The notes under the pieces: model-generated
Databases searched by the model: none
What the model saw: only the letters and a program-made list of their open reading frames with translations
What the model was told of the DNA's origin: nothing
Assembly (NCBI GenBank): GCA_973895155.1
Contig: OZ316894.1
Span: forward strand, 15,190,001-15,254,000
Length of the DNA stretch: 64,000 bases
Direction of reading: 5' to 3'
From: Marsupella aquatica
Taxonomy: Eukaryota > Marchantiophyta
In this document: piece after piece, positions 47,001-57,917 of the stretch
How positions within the stretch are numbered: position 1 is the first letter of the stretch
Layout of the letters: the number at the start of each line of letters is the position of its first letter
Program-made: the position numbers and the translations under genes

Positions 47001-48746
47001 CGTCCCTGACGGCCAGCTTCAAAGCCGACCTGCGTGAGAAGGACAATATGCTCGATCAGACTTACGCCAAGATGAACCAGATGGAGTCTGTCATCATTGC
47101 AGAGCTCGACAAGGAGTTAAGAGCGACCCGGGAGGAGAGAGGTGCGTTTAAAAGGGAGCTGGAGGAAGCCCAGAAGGAGCTGGAGGAGGCGCGCAAGGAC
47201 CTGGACAAAGTGCAGGAAGAGTTGGAGGAAAGCACGCGGAAGCTAGAAAACTTACAACAACGAGCCGACAACCAAGCGGAGTGGCTGAAGAAACAAGCCG
47301 TAGTATTTAAGTGCTTGGCTTCATCAGGGCCAACTCAAATTGAGGCCACTAAGTTACCAGGAGTAGTACTAGCCGAAGGACAAGCCGCGCCATTTGCACC
47401 AGTGCCGGAAGTAAGTGGGAAGGGGAAGGGGCCAGTTGCCGAACTAGAAAAGAAGAAGAAGCGGAAACCTTAAGGGTCAGGGAGTAATACGGCTCCACAG
47501 GCCATGGTGACCAAGGAGGTAAACCCAGCACCGACCTCAGGCAGGGTTACGGTAGAGGATCCAACTACCCTAGAAGAAGGGGATGACAAAGCCAAGGCCA
47601 GGATACTTGGTAATGAAGCCGAGGTACCCAATCCGCCACTTGAGTGTGTGGGGGAGGCCGTAGTCGAGGCTGAGACCGTAGCCGAGGTTGATGTTGAAGC
47701 CGATGCCGATGCCGGGGGTGGACCCAGTCAGGCCGATGGAGAGTTGACTCAGACAAGGGCATGTAATCTGTCAGAGAATGAACCTACGACAGTGGCTGAG
47801 GAGGAAGCGTTGGGGGCGTCCATTGAGGAATAGACACCGCTGCCATGACGGTGGTGGAGGGCCTCTCCTTTCAAGGAGGGCGGACGTGGAGGGAGGAGGC
47901 GTGAGTGGGCAGGGCGGGCTCAGATCTCTAAGTTTAGGATTAGGATCAGGAGGCGGCCCTGACACTTAGCTTAGTGGGATTGCGGTTCCACTGGTAAGAG
48001 CAACACTTGTACTCCTGCCTCGCTGTACATAGGTAGATTCAGTTAGGTAGATTAGGCTTACGCTGCAAAGAATTAGGCGGATCCACTACCAGGATAAGTA
48101 CCTGGGCAGCGGGGAGCTCAGGGCCTCTTCTTTAGCAAGTTTTTAGTTGCACCAGCCGGGCTAGGATCAAGTAGTAAGAGTAGCTCTCGGTTAGTCATAC
48201 AGTGACCCTTGTGTATATTCATGTTTCCTCATGCCTAAGAGCTGAATAGAGTTGGCCTCACGGCTTAGTTCGCAGAGCTTGTGTATGAGATGTACTATTT
48301 GTATGGCAAGTGCATGGTATGACTCAGTCAGAAGGAGTCATTTTGCTATTTGTGTGTCGCATTAACTTGTGTGAAGAGTGCCCACATCAACTAATAGATG
48401 AAGGAAAGTAAGCAAGGGAGTGAGAGTTGGATGTGTCGAGCTGAGAGAGGTCTTAGCGGCTTAACCAAGCCTATTGGGGATCATTCCGGCGGCGGAATCC
48501 AAATATACCTAACAAGAAGGAGGGGAAGACAAGGGAAGGCCTAGATTAGGCCGGCTACGTATCTCATGACCCGATGAAGGATCTGTCCAGTATATGTGTG
48601 TAAAATGTTAATAGTAGTAGTAGAAGGAGGTTAGCAACGTCCCATGCCACTAAGCCGCGAAAACAGCCTTGCCAAGCGCGAAACCTGCGGGAATCGGCTT
48701 GTGAAGGGGGGTTTCTGGGGTTTAGGGAGCCATGGGACGCACCACA
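44008..48746 (+). mobile_element. 4.74 kb TG...CA element, copy 2, with AACCC target duplication
   Basis: Same family as 35206-39865: it starts TGTGATGCCTAG and ends GGGACGCACCACA. AACCC flanks both sides (44003-44007, 48747-48751), and the coding frame of ParB-methylase copy C continues across the two flanks, so the boundaries are firm. The copy is highly similar to copy 1 along its length, including the 3' non-coding region, and again lacks internal LTRs. Confidence 0.82.
44123..47833 (+). pseudogene. Long coiled-coil ORF of the TG...CA element, copy 2
   Basis: Aligns in one frame with the ORF of copy 1 from ATG 44123 onward. Stops occur as TAG-TAG near 44270 (TGG-TGG in copy 1), TAG at 45674, 46400 and 46988 (CAG in copy 1), TAG near 46539, and TAA near 47471 (TCA in copy 1). 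Domain order is as in copy 1. A short insertion lengthens the region near 45890-46010. The stops are at different places in the two copies, so the common ancestor had an intact ~1200-codon ORF. Confidence 0.65.
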
Positions 48747-48906
48747 AACCCATTCAGGTTTTTCCTCCTTGTTGAAAGTTGAGTCAAAAAATTCAAATAG
48801 GCTTGTCTCAACCATGCAATGACAAGACACTGTAGTTTTGAAGTTTCCAACTTCATGTTGGACACCAGATGCTGCAACACTCTCCCTTGAAGAAGGTCCA
48901 CCTTTG

Positions 48907-51160
48907 GTAATGGTAATGTATTATAAGCTCCGGGACCATGAAAGTCAAAGGAGCTGCCACAAAAAGTAAAGTACAATGCAATCAAAGAAAAGAGCAACCA
49001 AAAGAGATTGCTCAGAAGAGGACAACTATGTCCTCAAAGAAACTATGGATCTAGAGAGCCCTGAAAGATTTTCCAAACCTATTCTCCTTTCCCTATCCAC
49101 CGCAAAGATATATCTTCCAAGTTGCTGAGGGGGCAGACCAAACAATGCATACAAATCTTTCACCAAGATTTGAGATGCCATCCTAACCCCCTCATAAAAC
49201 TTGCAAGCAATGAATACATGATATTCATTCTCTATACTAGAGCTATCACATAGTTGACAAACCCTCTTTTTCCTGTCAATATCCTTCCATCTCCCTTGTT
49301 CTACTTCAAGGTGGTGTGAGCTTAGTCTATACTGAGCAATAAGTTGTCTAAGTTGTACTGAGATAGTGCTAGATAAGTATTCTTGTTCTCGATATTTCTT
49401 CATGGGGTTCACATCTCTCATGTAGTATTGCTGCCGTGGGCTAGGTTCATGCCAAAGTTTGTGCAAAGCCTTTTGCTCAAGTTTTGCTCTTAGCTTGGTT
49501 GGGTGTGTTGGCCATTCATGTTCAGGAAAATCCCAAGCATGGGCCCACCTGCACACATCTGCATACCACCCTTTAGCTGAAGATGAGCGCAAGGCATGAA
49601 AAGGAAATCTGTTTTCCTCCAACTCTCTTACACGCATGATGTATTTGAGTGTGTGGAAGAGTGCCTCCACCTCCAAAGGAAACAAGCCTGCCTCTGCAAG
49701 TGTAAGTGCATATGGGGTTTGTGACTTGATCCCAAGCTCCATCTCAAGAAATAGCTTTTGCAGCCCCTCAATCTGTTGCCACCCAGATTTAGACACACCT
49801 GCTCCCCAAATTGGTGCTCCATAAAGAATGACTGGTTTCACCAAAGCTCCAAAGAGATGTTTCCTTAACCTCCAAGTGTGTAGACCAGCTCTTTTGCATT
49901 TGTTCATGAATGCATAAAAAGCTCTGTACCCATTGGCAGCCCTAGATTTTACACATGAGGCCCAACTCAAGTTTTGAGAGAACTCCACCCCAAGGTATTT
50001 GTAGGTCCTCACAAATTCCACCAGATTCCCTTGGAAGTAGAGCTCTGGATTTTGTCGTGTGCCAATGCCCAAACACTTGGTCTTCTTGAGGTTGACTACC
50101 ATCCCTGTTGCTTGACAAAACTCCTCCAAGGCATTGAGATGTCTTTGCAAAGCTTCTTGAGCATGAGCAAGTAGGACCACATCATCTGCAAATATAAGAA
50201 GTTGGAGGACAAACCTACCCAATTGAGTGCCAACTCCACCATGCTCCTCCAAAATGTTGTGTAGCTGATCAATGAAGATGCCAAAGAGAGTTGGTGAGAG
50301 AGGACAACCTTGGATCACCCCAAGAGTGCTCCAGATTTCTTCAGAGGTTTCCTTTGAAAGTTTGATGCGCACTTCTTGGTACAATTTAGAAACAGCCAAC
50401 CTGAGCTCTTCAGGCACTTCCAACTCCACCATCCTATCCCAAAGCTTGGATCGGGAAACTTTGTCAAAGGCCTTGGAGAAGTCCACAAACAAGCAAAATA
50501 ATGGTTTATGTGGAGATTTGGCCTTTTCACACAACACCCTCAAGCAGAGAATGTGATCCATAGTGCTGAATTCTCTCCTAAAACCTGCTTGTGAAGGTGC
50601 CCTTTTCATCTCACTCTCCAACCAAGAGCTTAATCTGGCTTCAAGTAGTCCTCCCAAAACTTTAGCAAAAGTATTGCCTACCATGATGGTTCTGTAGTTG
50701 TGCACATCGTCCTTGTTGCCTGCCTTGAAGATAGGCACCACTCTTCTGGTCATCCAAGCTTTAGGTAAACCTAAAGCCATTGCTTGATTCAGCTCATGCA
50801 CCAAGTTTGTTAGTAAAGAGGGTCCTCCCCACAAAAGAAGCTCCAAGTTCAGGCCCAACAGATCTTTAGCTTTCCCATGTTGCATGTGGGAAAGATGCAC
50901 CTTCACCTCCCTCTTTGTAAACTGAATGGTGTCCCCAAGGGGCAAAGGCATGCCACTAGCATCTGGAAAGAAATACAAGGATGTGACATAGGTTACCAGG
51001 TCCTGGTGATCCAAGGGGGGAGTAGTCTTGCCTGATTGCATTCTCTCCCAAAAACGTTTTGGATGTTTGATGAACTCCTCACATAGTGATTGTTGATGAC
51101 TCTTCAAGAAGCACCTCTTCTTGTGTTTGATGAAGTTCTTGCCATAGTGAATTACCATTA
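48907..51160 (-). mobile_element. LINE family 2, 5'-truncated, inserted in copy C
   Basis: The 3' end (48907-49025, minus strand) matches 27505-27662 and ends in a CATTACC tail. The 5' side near 51158-51176 has three units of GGTAAT on the minus strand, the complement of the tail unit. The endonuclease domain is missing. I cannot identify a clean target duplication. Confidence 0.75.
49026..51160 (-). CDS. LINE reverse transcriptase (long open frame)
   Basis: The frame of over 700 codons is uninterrupted. It holds the RT blocks in order: RRVVPIFKAGNKDDVHNYR, GFRREFSTMDHI, FCLFVDFSKAFDKVSR (first catalytic Asp), GVIQGCPLSPTLFGIF, LLIFADDVVLL (catalytic ADD), and VNLKKTK with YKYLGVEF. The C-terminal part contains CQLCDSSSIENEYHVFIAC, the zinc-binding pattern of LINE RTs, and ends LSGLSRSIVSLRT. 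The N-terminal endonuclease is lacking, so it could not mobilise itself. The clean frame implies a young insertion compared with LINE family 1 nearby. The frame runs further upstream to 51305 but that part is probably flank. Confidence 0.88.
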
Positions 51161-51305
51161 CCATTACCATAAGAACTTTACCCTCTTTTGAACTGTTTCC
51201 TTCACAAGGGGTTTGCAAACCCTCAAAATGTGACGGACCTCCTCGAACATGCTTAGTAGTACGAAACGAAAGAATATCATTACTTTGTTCCTTCTCCCTC
51301 GCCAC

Positions 51306-52435
51306 ATGAAATTTGTTACGTACATGCAGAGGGGTGAATTAACAACCAGAGTATCGAGTGGAGTGTCATTAGCGCCTTGTGCCACGTTAGCACGTTCCAG
51401 GAGGAAAAGGTACTCACTGATTACCGGAAATTGAATTGATGGACCTCCACTTTTGCCAGAAGTCTAGGATAGATTTTTGCCCAGGCCATCCTCACTTAAG
51501 CCAAAAGTCATTGATGGTTTCATTCACATCAAAATCTCTTGGTTTGTTGTAGAACCCTATCTCGTTCCTTAGCATCACAATTGCTACCAATAGAGCCACT
51601 ACACAAATATTTCAACATTCTCTCGTCCTTATGAATAGCATCACAATTGCTACCAATAGAGCCACTACACAAATATTCCAACATTCTCTCGTCCTTATGA
51701 ATATCTTGCTGTCCAAAACCTACATCACCAACATCCATTGATATTTGAAGACTTGTCATCTACTCCATCTAGCAGCCCAGGAATAAGAATTGGAGTATCA
51801 TGTAGTTTGAAACACTTAGGATCATTTGTGGTGCTCTTTGATATAAGATCATTCCCTCACACACTTGCTCACACAAAGTTGTTCACTTATGGTCAAAATA
51901 ACAGGAAATTTGTGTGAGTGGTGTCACCGCAAGAAATTGTTTAAAAAAAGTGGATGAGGGTGAAATTGTATCCTCCTCATGATGCAGGTCTTTGGAGTTG
52001 TTAAGGATCCCCGGCCTGGATTTGACAATAATATATTTCCTAATCCAATGGACCCAACAACCTCATGTGCATGCTATGCTACAAAAATGGTTCACTTACA
52101 CACCAAGATCAGATTCTCATGATTGTTCATTTCACCCACGCAATCTCCTTCCTCACACATCTATTAAAAGATGTTGAAATCATGTCAGGTCCTTGGCAAA
52201 AATGTGTAATGACATCTTATACATATACTGTGATCAGGGTTGTCTCCTGACTTTTCAGACAAATACGTGCAATAAACTAGGTGGAGACCACCATGTTTTA
52301 ACATGAATATTCGTTGATCTAGCAGACATATATAGGGATCGTTGTGCTGCTGGATCATGGGAAAAATTCAATCATCTTCTGGATTGTATTGTCTGTGCAC
52401 TCTGCTAAATTGTACTATCTGTCTCATGCGTAGGC
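51306..52435. repeat. Unassigned region with a 66-bp tandem duplication
   Basis: A unit beginning AGCATCACAATTGCTACCAA is present twice head to tail (about 51569-51700). No gene or transposon end is clear in the rest. Confidence 0.5.
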
Positions 52436-53115
52436 ATGGCACGCCCTAAAATCCGAGCCAAGAAGCGGGGGACAGAGGTGAGCAACACAGGTGTAGTTGG
52501 GCCAGATGGTAGTAACTTCTCCGCAAGTCAGATTTTCCAGAAGGCAGCTCATTGTTGTGCCATTTGTGACGATGGTGGTGGCTTAGCCATATGTGAGGGC
52601 CCTTGCATGAGGCATTTCCACCTCAACCCGGAGTCTGACCTTGCTGCAGAAAACAACTGTCCAGGGGTGGGCCTCCCGTCAGCACACCAGGGAGGCTGGA
52701 TGTGCACTGATTGTTTGGAGAAGCAGGCTAAGTGTGCACAGTGTGGGAAGTTGGGGTCTTATGAGGGCTCTGTTGATGCTCCACCACTTGTTAGGAAATG
52801 CCCTGACAGATATTGTGTGAGGTTCTTTTGTTTTTCATGTTTGCCCGATCTTGCCACAGCTTGCCCACTTCATAAGTGCAAGGCATGTGGTCAGCACGAT
52901 GAAGATTTCTGGGTGGACATAGTCCACTGTGTTAGGTGTCCCACCATGTGGCACTTTCATTGTTTGAGGAGCGTCAAGCAGAAGGCTATGCTTGTGACAG
53001 ACACATCTATGATCACTCTGCACATGGTGTTGATCGATGGATCTTCTATTGTCATCGCCATGCCATAGATCCTACTTTGCACACTCCCATGAGAGATCAC
53101 ATTTCTTGGCTTTGA
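52436..53115 (+). pseudogene. EDM2-like PHD-type zinc-finger protein fragment
   Basis: The protein has HCCAICDDGGGLAICEGPC..HFHL (PHD start), then WMCTDCLEKQAKCAQCGKLG, RKCPDRYCVRFFCFSC, CPLHKCKAC and CVRCPTMWHFHCL: the tandem PHD-like array of Arabidopsis EDM2-type chromatin proteins, which read histone marks at silenced introns and transposons. A one-base shift near 53025 leads into FYCHRHAIDP..PMRDHI, again EDM2-like, ending at 53115. The short N-terminus (MARPKIRAKKRGTE) is basic. The EDM2 methyltransferase-like domain is absent. It lies upstream of a CACTA transposase in the same direction, so it may be a captured gene fragment. Whether it is still expressed cannot be told. Confidence 0.68.
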
Positions 53116-53713
53116 ACCTGAATAATGTACATGCATAGTGCACCTGATGTGGATACCTTGGAGATTGCGGACATTCCAATTTTGAGAAGAAGGACCTCTG
53201 TAGGAGAGGATGCTTAGGCAACAAGTACCCTAAGTTCATTACTTGTTCTTGGGTACATGCCTTCAAAAACTCCCCTTAAGCCTTCTAGGAACTTTTTTAA
53301 CTCTGCAATCATTTTGATCACGACTTACATGACACTGCTTAAATTAAATCAGGACTTCTCATTATGAGCATATAAGTTACAAGGCTATTTAATTTGCGAG
53401 AATTCCCTTAAAGTGTACCAACATTTTGTATTCTCATTGAATGTCTGCCCATTTACAACATCTGTATGTGGCATCACAAAACAATTGCACTTGTCACCTT
53501 CAATATTGTGAAGGCACATATTCAAATTATGAGGTGCATGCTTGCAGGTGTCTAGTACGTTTGTCCCAATATTTCTCCCGTTTGGAATCGGAGCAGAGAC
53601 TCACCAGACGACTGGACTGGACCAAGTTATAAACGCAGCATTTTAAGGGCCCTCCGATTATCAGGTGAACGCATTATCTTCCGGTCTGCAGTGATTAGGT
53701 GGCCCGTGTGTAC

Positions 53714-54565
53714 ATGGCCTCTAGGAAACGTACAAAGGTTGACCACCCGCCTCTGTTGGCTGGAATCAAAGCCATTTTGATTCCTGGCCACTATGGGTTC
53801 ACCCAAGTGAGTTGGCCAATCGTACAAAAACGATTCTCAGAGTTTCATGGGACTGAAGTCAAGGACATCACTCCACAGACTACACATGTTGTTGCGGGGA
53901 CATGGCTGGATGTGATGAACAAGTGGTCATGGTCCTTCATTGATTCTGCCATTACCAACCAAGGTCTAAAAGTAGTTGAAGTCTCTTGGCTGACCGATTC
54001 TGTTAAACATAGGTGTGTACAGAGTACTGAGCAATATGAGTTGTGGGAGAGTGTCAAGGAGGCCACTGCAGAGGCTTTGGCTGAAAAGGAAGCCTATGAA
54101 GCAGCGGCAGAGAAACCCAACTTTGCTTCTGTCCAATATGGACCTGTTGTCAACATAGGACACCATCCTATGCGTGCAGATGCTATATTGAATGAGCATG
54201 GCAAGGAGAGAAATACCATTATGAAGGGGTTCAGTGTGGTATTTGCAGAAGAAGGAATTGGGGAGACTAAGTGCAGACTGTACAAGTCTATAGTTGTTGA
54301 GCTAGGTGGGACAGTGGAGGAGAGTCTAACACAAACCTCCACTCATGTTGTAGGTCTGTCATACATGAAAATATGCAGAAAATTCTTTAAGACAATAGTG
54401 TGTGATTTTGTCATGAACAACAATCTTTGGGTGCTTTCCCCTGATTGGCTTCTGGAATCAGCAGCTAGAGGGAAGCGACAGAATGCTTGGGACTTTGATA
54501 TTTTTGAGGCCTGGCCCTCCAAGATTCAGCGGAGATGTATGCTTAGCAAAGGTGGGAGAGAGTGA
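53714..54565 (+). CDS. Tandem BRCT-domain protein
   Basis: The 283-residue frame is intact from ATG 53714 (MASRKRTKVDHPPL). BRCT 1: IKAILIPGHYGFTQ, TTHVVAGTWLDV and VVEVSWLTDSVKHR. BRCT 2: MKGFSVVFAEEGIGETK, ELGGTVEESLTQTSTHVVG and LWVLSPDWLLESA (the conserved Trp of helix 3 is present in both). The linker is Ala/Glu-rich. BRCT pairs usually bind phosphopeptides in DNA repair or chromatin proteins. No other domain is visible. It lies 600 bp downstream of the PHD ORF and upstream of the CACTA transposase, all on the same strand. It may be one exon of a larger gene or a transposon accessory gene. Confidence 0.72.
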   Translation: MASRKRTKVDHPPLLAGIKAILIPGHYGFTQVSWPIVQKRFSEFHGTEVKDITPQTTHVVAGTWLDVMNKWSWSFIDSAITNQGLKVVEVSWLTDSVKHRCVQSTEQYELWESVKEATAEALAEKEAYEAAAEKPNFASVQYGPVVNIGHHPMRADAILNEHGKERNTIMKGFSVVFAEEGIGETKCRLYKSIVVELGGTVEESLTQTSTHVVGLSYMKICRKFFKTIVCDFVMNNNLWVLSPDWLLESAARGKRQNAWDFDIFEAWPSKIQRRCMLSKGGRE

Positions 54566-54738
54566 GGAGTAGGAGTCCCTCATATTTTTGTATAAATCAC
54601 AATTTTGTAATAAATGTGATCCTTGAACTAACTCATCTTGTCATGGTTGGTCACAGTTGAAGTGATTGTTGTTTCCTGCTGCGTGGGGTGTGACTGTGAA
54701 TCTACTTGCTGGGCTCTGTTTGGCTGAAGACTTTGGTG

Positions 54739-55275
54739 GGTATGCTGCCTCTTCCAGACCGTCAGGCCCTATGTAGGGTCCTCCTACGGGTTGCATCGTG
54801 CATGGCTACTGCTTGGGCTTACTTGTGTGGATTGGTAACTAGACAGAGTGTAGCTCCATCCGAGATAATGCCTGCAGACCTTGGATGTGTTGTGAATGCT
54901 GTGGTGAATGAGGATGCACAGTCGGAAGAGGACATTTACTTTTCAGCAGATGAGTTAGACAAGCACGATGCTGTAGGTGGTTCCTTGTTGCCTGATTTGG
55001 CAGATGATATAGTTCTTACACATGTCTGGCCGAGGGTTCTTGTGGTGTCTGGTGCACAAGATATCTGCAAATATAGACTAATTAGTACCCAGTGGAGGGA
55101 CTTGGTAGCAACATGTGCACCATGGAGGGCACTGCTGCCACTGCTTGTAGGCACGGATCGAAGACCACCATGGCATGAGCAGGGTTTAGACCTTGATGAC
55201 TTAATGTACATGCCTGAGTACCTCAGGGCTGAGTGGCATCGACAACAGGATTGGTATCCGTATTTGATGTGGTAG
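54739..55275 (+). CDS. F-box-like protein
   Basis: The frame from ATG 54739 (MLPLPDRQALCRVLLRV) encodes 178 residues. The core LPDLADDIVLTHVWPRVL...ICKYRLISTQWRDLV fits the F-box pattern (LPDDL...I..r..RLvsk.Wr.lv). An acidic stretch precedes it (EDAQSEEDIYFSADELDKHD), and the end is Trp/Tyr/Asp-rich (WHRQQDWYPYLMW). F-box proteins recruit substrates to SCF ubiquitin ligases; the substrate-binding region here is very short. It sits between the BRCT ORF and the transposase. Confidence 0.5.
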   Translation, partial: GMLPLPDRQALCRVLLRVASCMATAWAYLCGLVTRQSVAPSEIMPADLGCVVNAVVNEDAQSEEDIYFSADELDKHDAVGGSLLPDLADDIVLTHVWPRVLVVSGAQDICKYRLISTQWRDLVATCAPWRALLPLLVGTDRRPPWHEQGLDLDDLMYMPEYLRAEWHRQQDWYPYLMW

Positions 55276-55601
55276 TAAGATGAGGACATCTCACACCGGT
55301 CTCGCACCTGGCACCTGTGTCTATGACTATACATGATTGGACTCTGATATGGTCATGGATGTACGTGCAGAGGCAGTACATGTGAGGACAGCGGAGGAGT
55401 TGACACCCTCAAACATTTAGGAATTTTGTCTCATTCACTTGAGAATAGGTACATGACTCAGGCACCTATATTTTTTGTTTTTTTGTTTTTTTGGAACGTT
55501 ACGTATTTTGGCAAGTACAGTCGGGGGTGAAATCCTTAACAGGAAGTGTATTTTTCACTTGCATAATAAAATGACAGGGTGCTGAGTGCGTGTGTATAGT
55601 G

Positions 55602-57917
55602 ATGGCTCCAAGGTTGCCTCTTCACAACCCATTTAGGATTAGGCATCATGATTCTAAATTGTGGATGCGTGAACAAGCCCGGGCCGCCCAAGGTAGGAGT
55701 AGGAGGATGAGATGCCCATGCACACAGTGCCAAGGATTCAAGTCGTTGAGTTTGAACACTGTGCACCTTCACCTGCTGCGGCATGAAAGGCACCCTCGGT
55801 GGAGGGTTTGGAATGTACCAGCAGAAGAAGACTCCTCTGATGAAGAGTGGAGAGCTGACTTTGTGGATTCTAATACAGCTAGGCGTAGAGACTACGTAGA
55901 GCAGGACATAGACTGTGCAAAGGATGGTCCTGGGGTCCAACATGAGAACGTGGATGACCAAGATGGAGATGGAGAGGCAGTCACTGAGGACGGTGGGATG
56001 GATGTCCCAAGAATGGTTCAAGAGATTTTTGAAGACCTTGATGCTTTTTACGACACAGTGGAATCAGAAGAGGACAATGAACCGCAGCCACACATTGGCG
56101 ACGGCCAAGCTGAACCTGACTTTGACATTGGGGAAGGTGCAGCAGAGAGGGAGTGGGTGTTTGGGGGCCCAAAACACATCAAAGAAGCTTGCATTCCTAT
56201 CTACGAGGGGTCGAACTGCTCCAAGCTGGGTTTTGTCGTGTTGTTGTTGAACATCTGTGGCAATCACAATGTTCCCAATATATTTGTGATAGAGTTGTTG
56301 ACCTTCCTGCGCCGAAATGTGTTACCAGATGGTAATTCAATTCCAAAAACTATGTACGAGGCTAGGAAATTGATGTCTAACCTTGGGCTGAACTATGTGT
56401 CTATTGACGCATGCCCTGATGGGTGTGTTCTCTTTCGCAAAGAGCATGCAGATAAATTGACATGCCCTCATTGTGGTAAGCACAGGTACAAGAATGTAGG
56501 GAAATGTACACACCCTGCCAAGGTTCTTCGTCATTTTCCTCTCATTCCTAGACTACAACGTCTGTTTAGATGCCCTGCCATTTCCAAGCTGATGACATGG
56601 ACTCCTGATAACAAGAGCAGTGATGGCCTGCAGCGTCACATTGGAGATTCCAACCATTGGAAATTTGTTGATGAGAGGTGGCCACAGTTTGCTGCAGAGA
56701 AGCGGAACTTTAGATTTGGTCTATCACTGGATGGAGTAAACCCATTTGGAGACAAAAACAACCGTTATTCATGTTGGCCGGTTACGCTGCTAAATTACAA
56801 CCTTCCCCCATGGATGACTACAAAGAGGTTTTTTGTCATGATGGTGCTGTTAATCCCTAGACCAGCTTCTGTGACCGAGCAATTCATAGATATCATGTTG
56901 GCTCCAGCAGTGGAAGAGTGGAAAACTTTGTGGATAGAAGGGGTGTTAACCCATGATGTTCTGAAGGGGCTTCTTCAACCCAGCCCCTTTAGACTGCATG
57001 CAATTTGTTTGCTGGATATAGCAGATTACCCAGGCCATGACATCATATCTGGACGAGTGACAAAGGGCTATGTGGGGTGCACACCATGTGGGAAAAATGT
57101 GACAAGTGAGTGGTCGCATGCCTGCACAGTATGAAATTTCAGGGGCATAGAAGGTATCTGCCTGTTGATCATCCTTACAGGCACACACGGTCTCAAATTG
57201 CACACTTCAACAACAAAACAGAGCTTCGTGGCCCACCACAGAGGGTCACCAGAGAGCAAGTCCTGAGGTGGGCAGCCAGGAAGGCTGATTGGGACAAGAG
57301 AAGTGCCACTGATCGAGAACCTGAGGATCCAGTGGTGAAACACGGTGTGAAAAGACAGACCTTGATGGACTTGGAGTTGGAGTACTGGAGGGTAATGTAC
57401 TTAGCCTCCAGCCCCTGTATGATTGCAATTTTAGACTGGAGCAATGGTGGATTGACGTACTTTTGATTGTGGAGTTCAAGGGGAATTTTCTCAAGACTCT
57501 AGAAGCAGCCGCCATGACAGGAACATTGTTAGAGATGTTGTGCCACACTATGGGAAGATAGAGGAGATCTTGGTGGTATCATATGACAACCATTCAAAGT
57601 TGGAGGAATATGTCTTCAAGTGCAAGTGGTTCAAAGTGAACCTTGTTGGTCAAAATTGCATTGTACTTCAAGATGAGAGTGGGTTTACACGGTTGAAGAC
57701 AAGTGCCACTAGTGTTCAAGCATCTCATTGGCAAACATCAGAACCATTTGCTTTTCCATCACACTTGGAGCAATGTTTCTACATTCCATACCCTTTAGAC
57801 ACCGAGTGGTCAATTGTCATCACCTGTGTGCCACGTTCTCGTTCCATTGTTTCTAAGAAGCCAGATGTTATTGTATCAGACCTAGATGACCTTGAGGCCG
57901 ATGAGGACCAAGTGTGA
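55602..57917 (+). pseudogene. CACTA (En/Spm) transposase TNP2-like, frameshifted
   Basis: From ATG 55602: an N-terminal transposase-associated domain (CPCTQCQGFKSLSLNTVHLHLLRH), an acidic linker, then the Transposase_21 core (YVSIDACPDGCVLFRKEH, CPHCGKHRYK, FGLSLDGVNPFGDKNNRYSCWPV, YPGHDIISGRVTKGYVGC). The frame shifts at about 57115-57135 and continues with FQGHRRYLPVDHPYR. A further change near 57465 leads to a DUF4216-like C-terminus (HYGKIEEILVVSY, YVFKCKWFKVN, WQTSEPFAFPSHLEQCFYI). The DUF4218 segment expected between is absent, so there is an internal deletion. The catalytic DDE frame is broken; this copy is inactive. Confidence 0.82.

Larger units (their letters stand above)
41510..48905 (-). 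pseudogene. ParB-methylase family, copy C, split by a 4.7 kb insertion
   Basis: The 5'-most part visible (48905-48752) encodes GPSSRESVAA..VQHEVGNFK, aligned with copy B. The gene continues across the inserted element at 43999 with VERWGKDLVKSGYK, VDAGFIYLLTG, VPKWN and FLSDDGFLAILHNGEY. A probable intron starts at about 43626. The next exons give INGKRKISKDPKFRPI, then the motif-I-like segment PCDIFMDWTAGAGSSF...GRFVLGIEH (about 43345-43235), an Asp/Glu-rich tail, and the C-terminal domain at 42811-42572 (TPEKPFVLPSYVEKAARK). An additional minus frame at 41998-41510 (MDWEAAFLPSRVRPKESHF) is of unknown family. The motif-I match DWTAGAGSSF is the best of all copies. Stops such as that near 43425 show decay. 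The ParB part is not seen; upstream is LINE sequence. Confidence 0.6.

Noticed and set aside
51590-51620. CACTACACAAATATTT as left end of the CACTA element
   Set aside because: It resembles the inverse of the right end only loosely, is inside a tandem duplication, lacks subterminal TTCGCAAA repeats, and the flanking triplet does not match ATC.
52436-54565. PHD and BRCT ORFs as one fused host gene
   Set aside because: The PHD frame ends at 53115 with its own stop and 600 bp without coding signal follow; no splice pair clearly joins them. It remains possible but unsupported.
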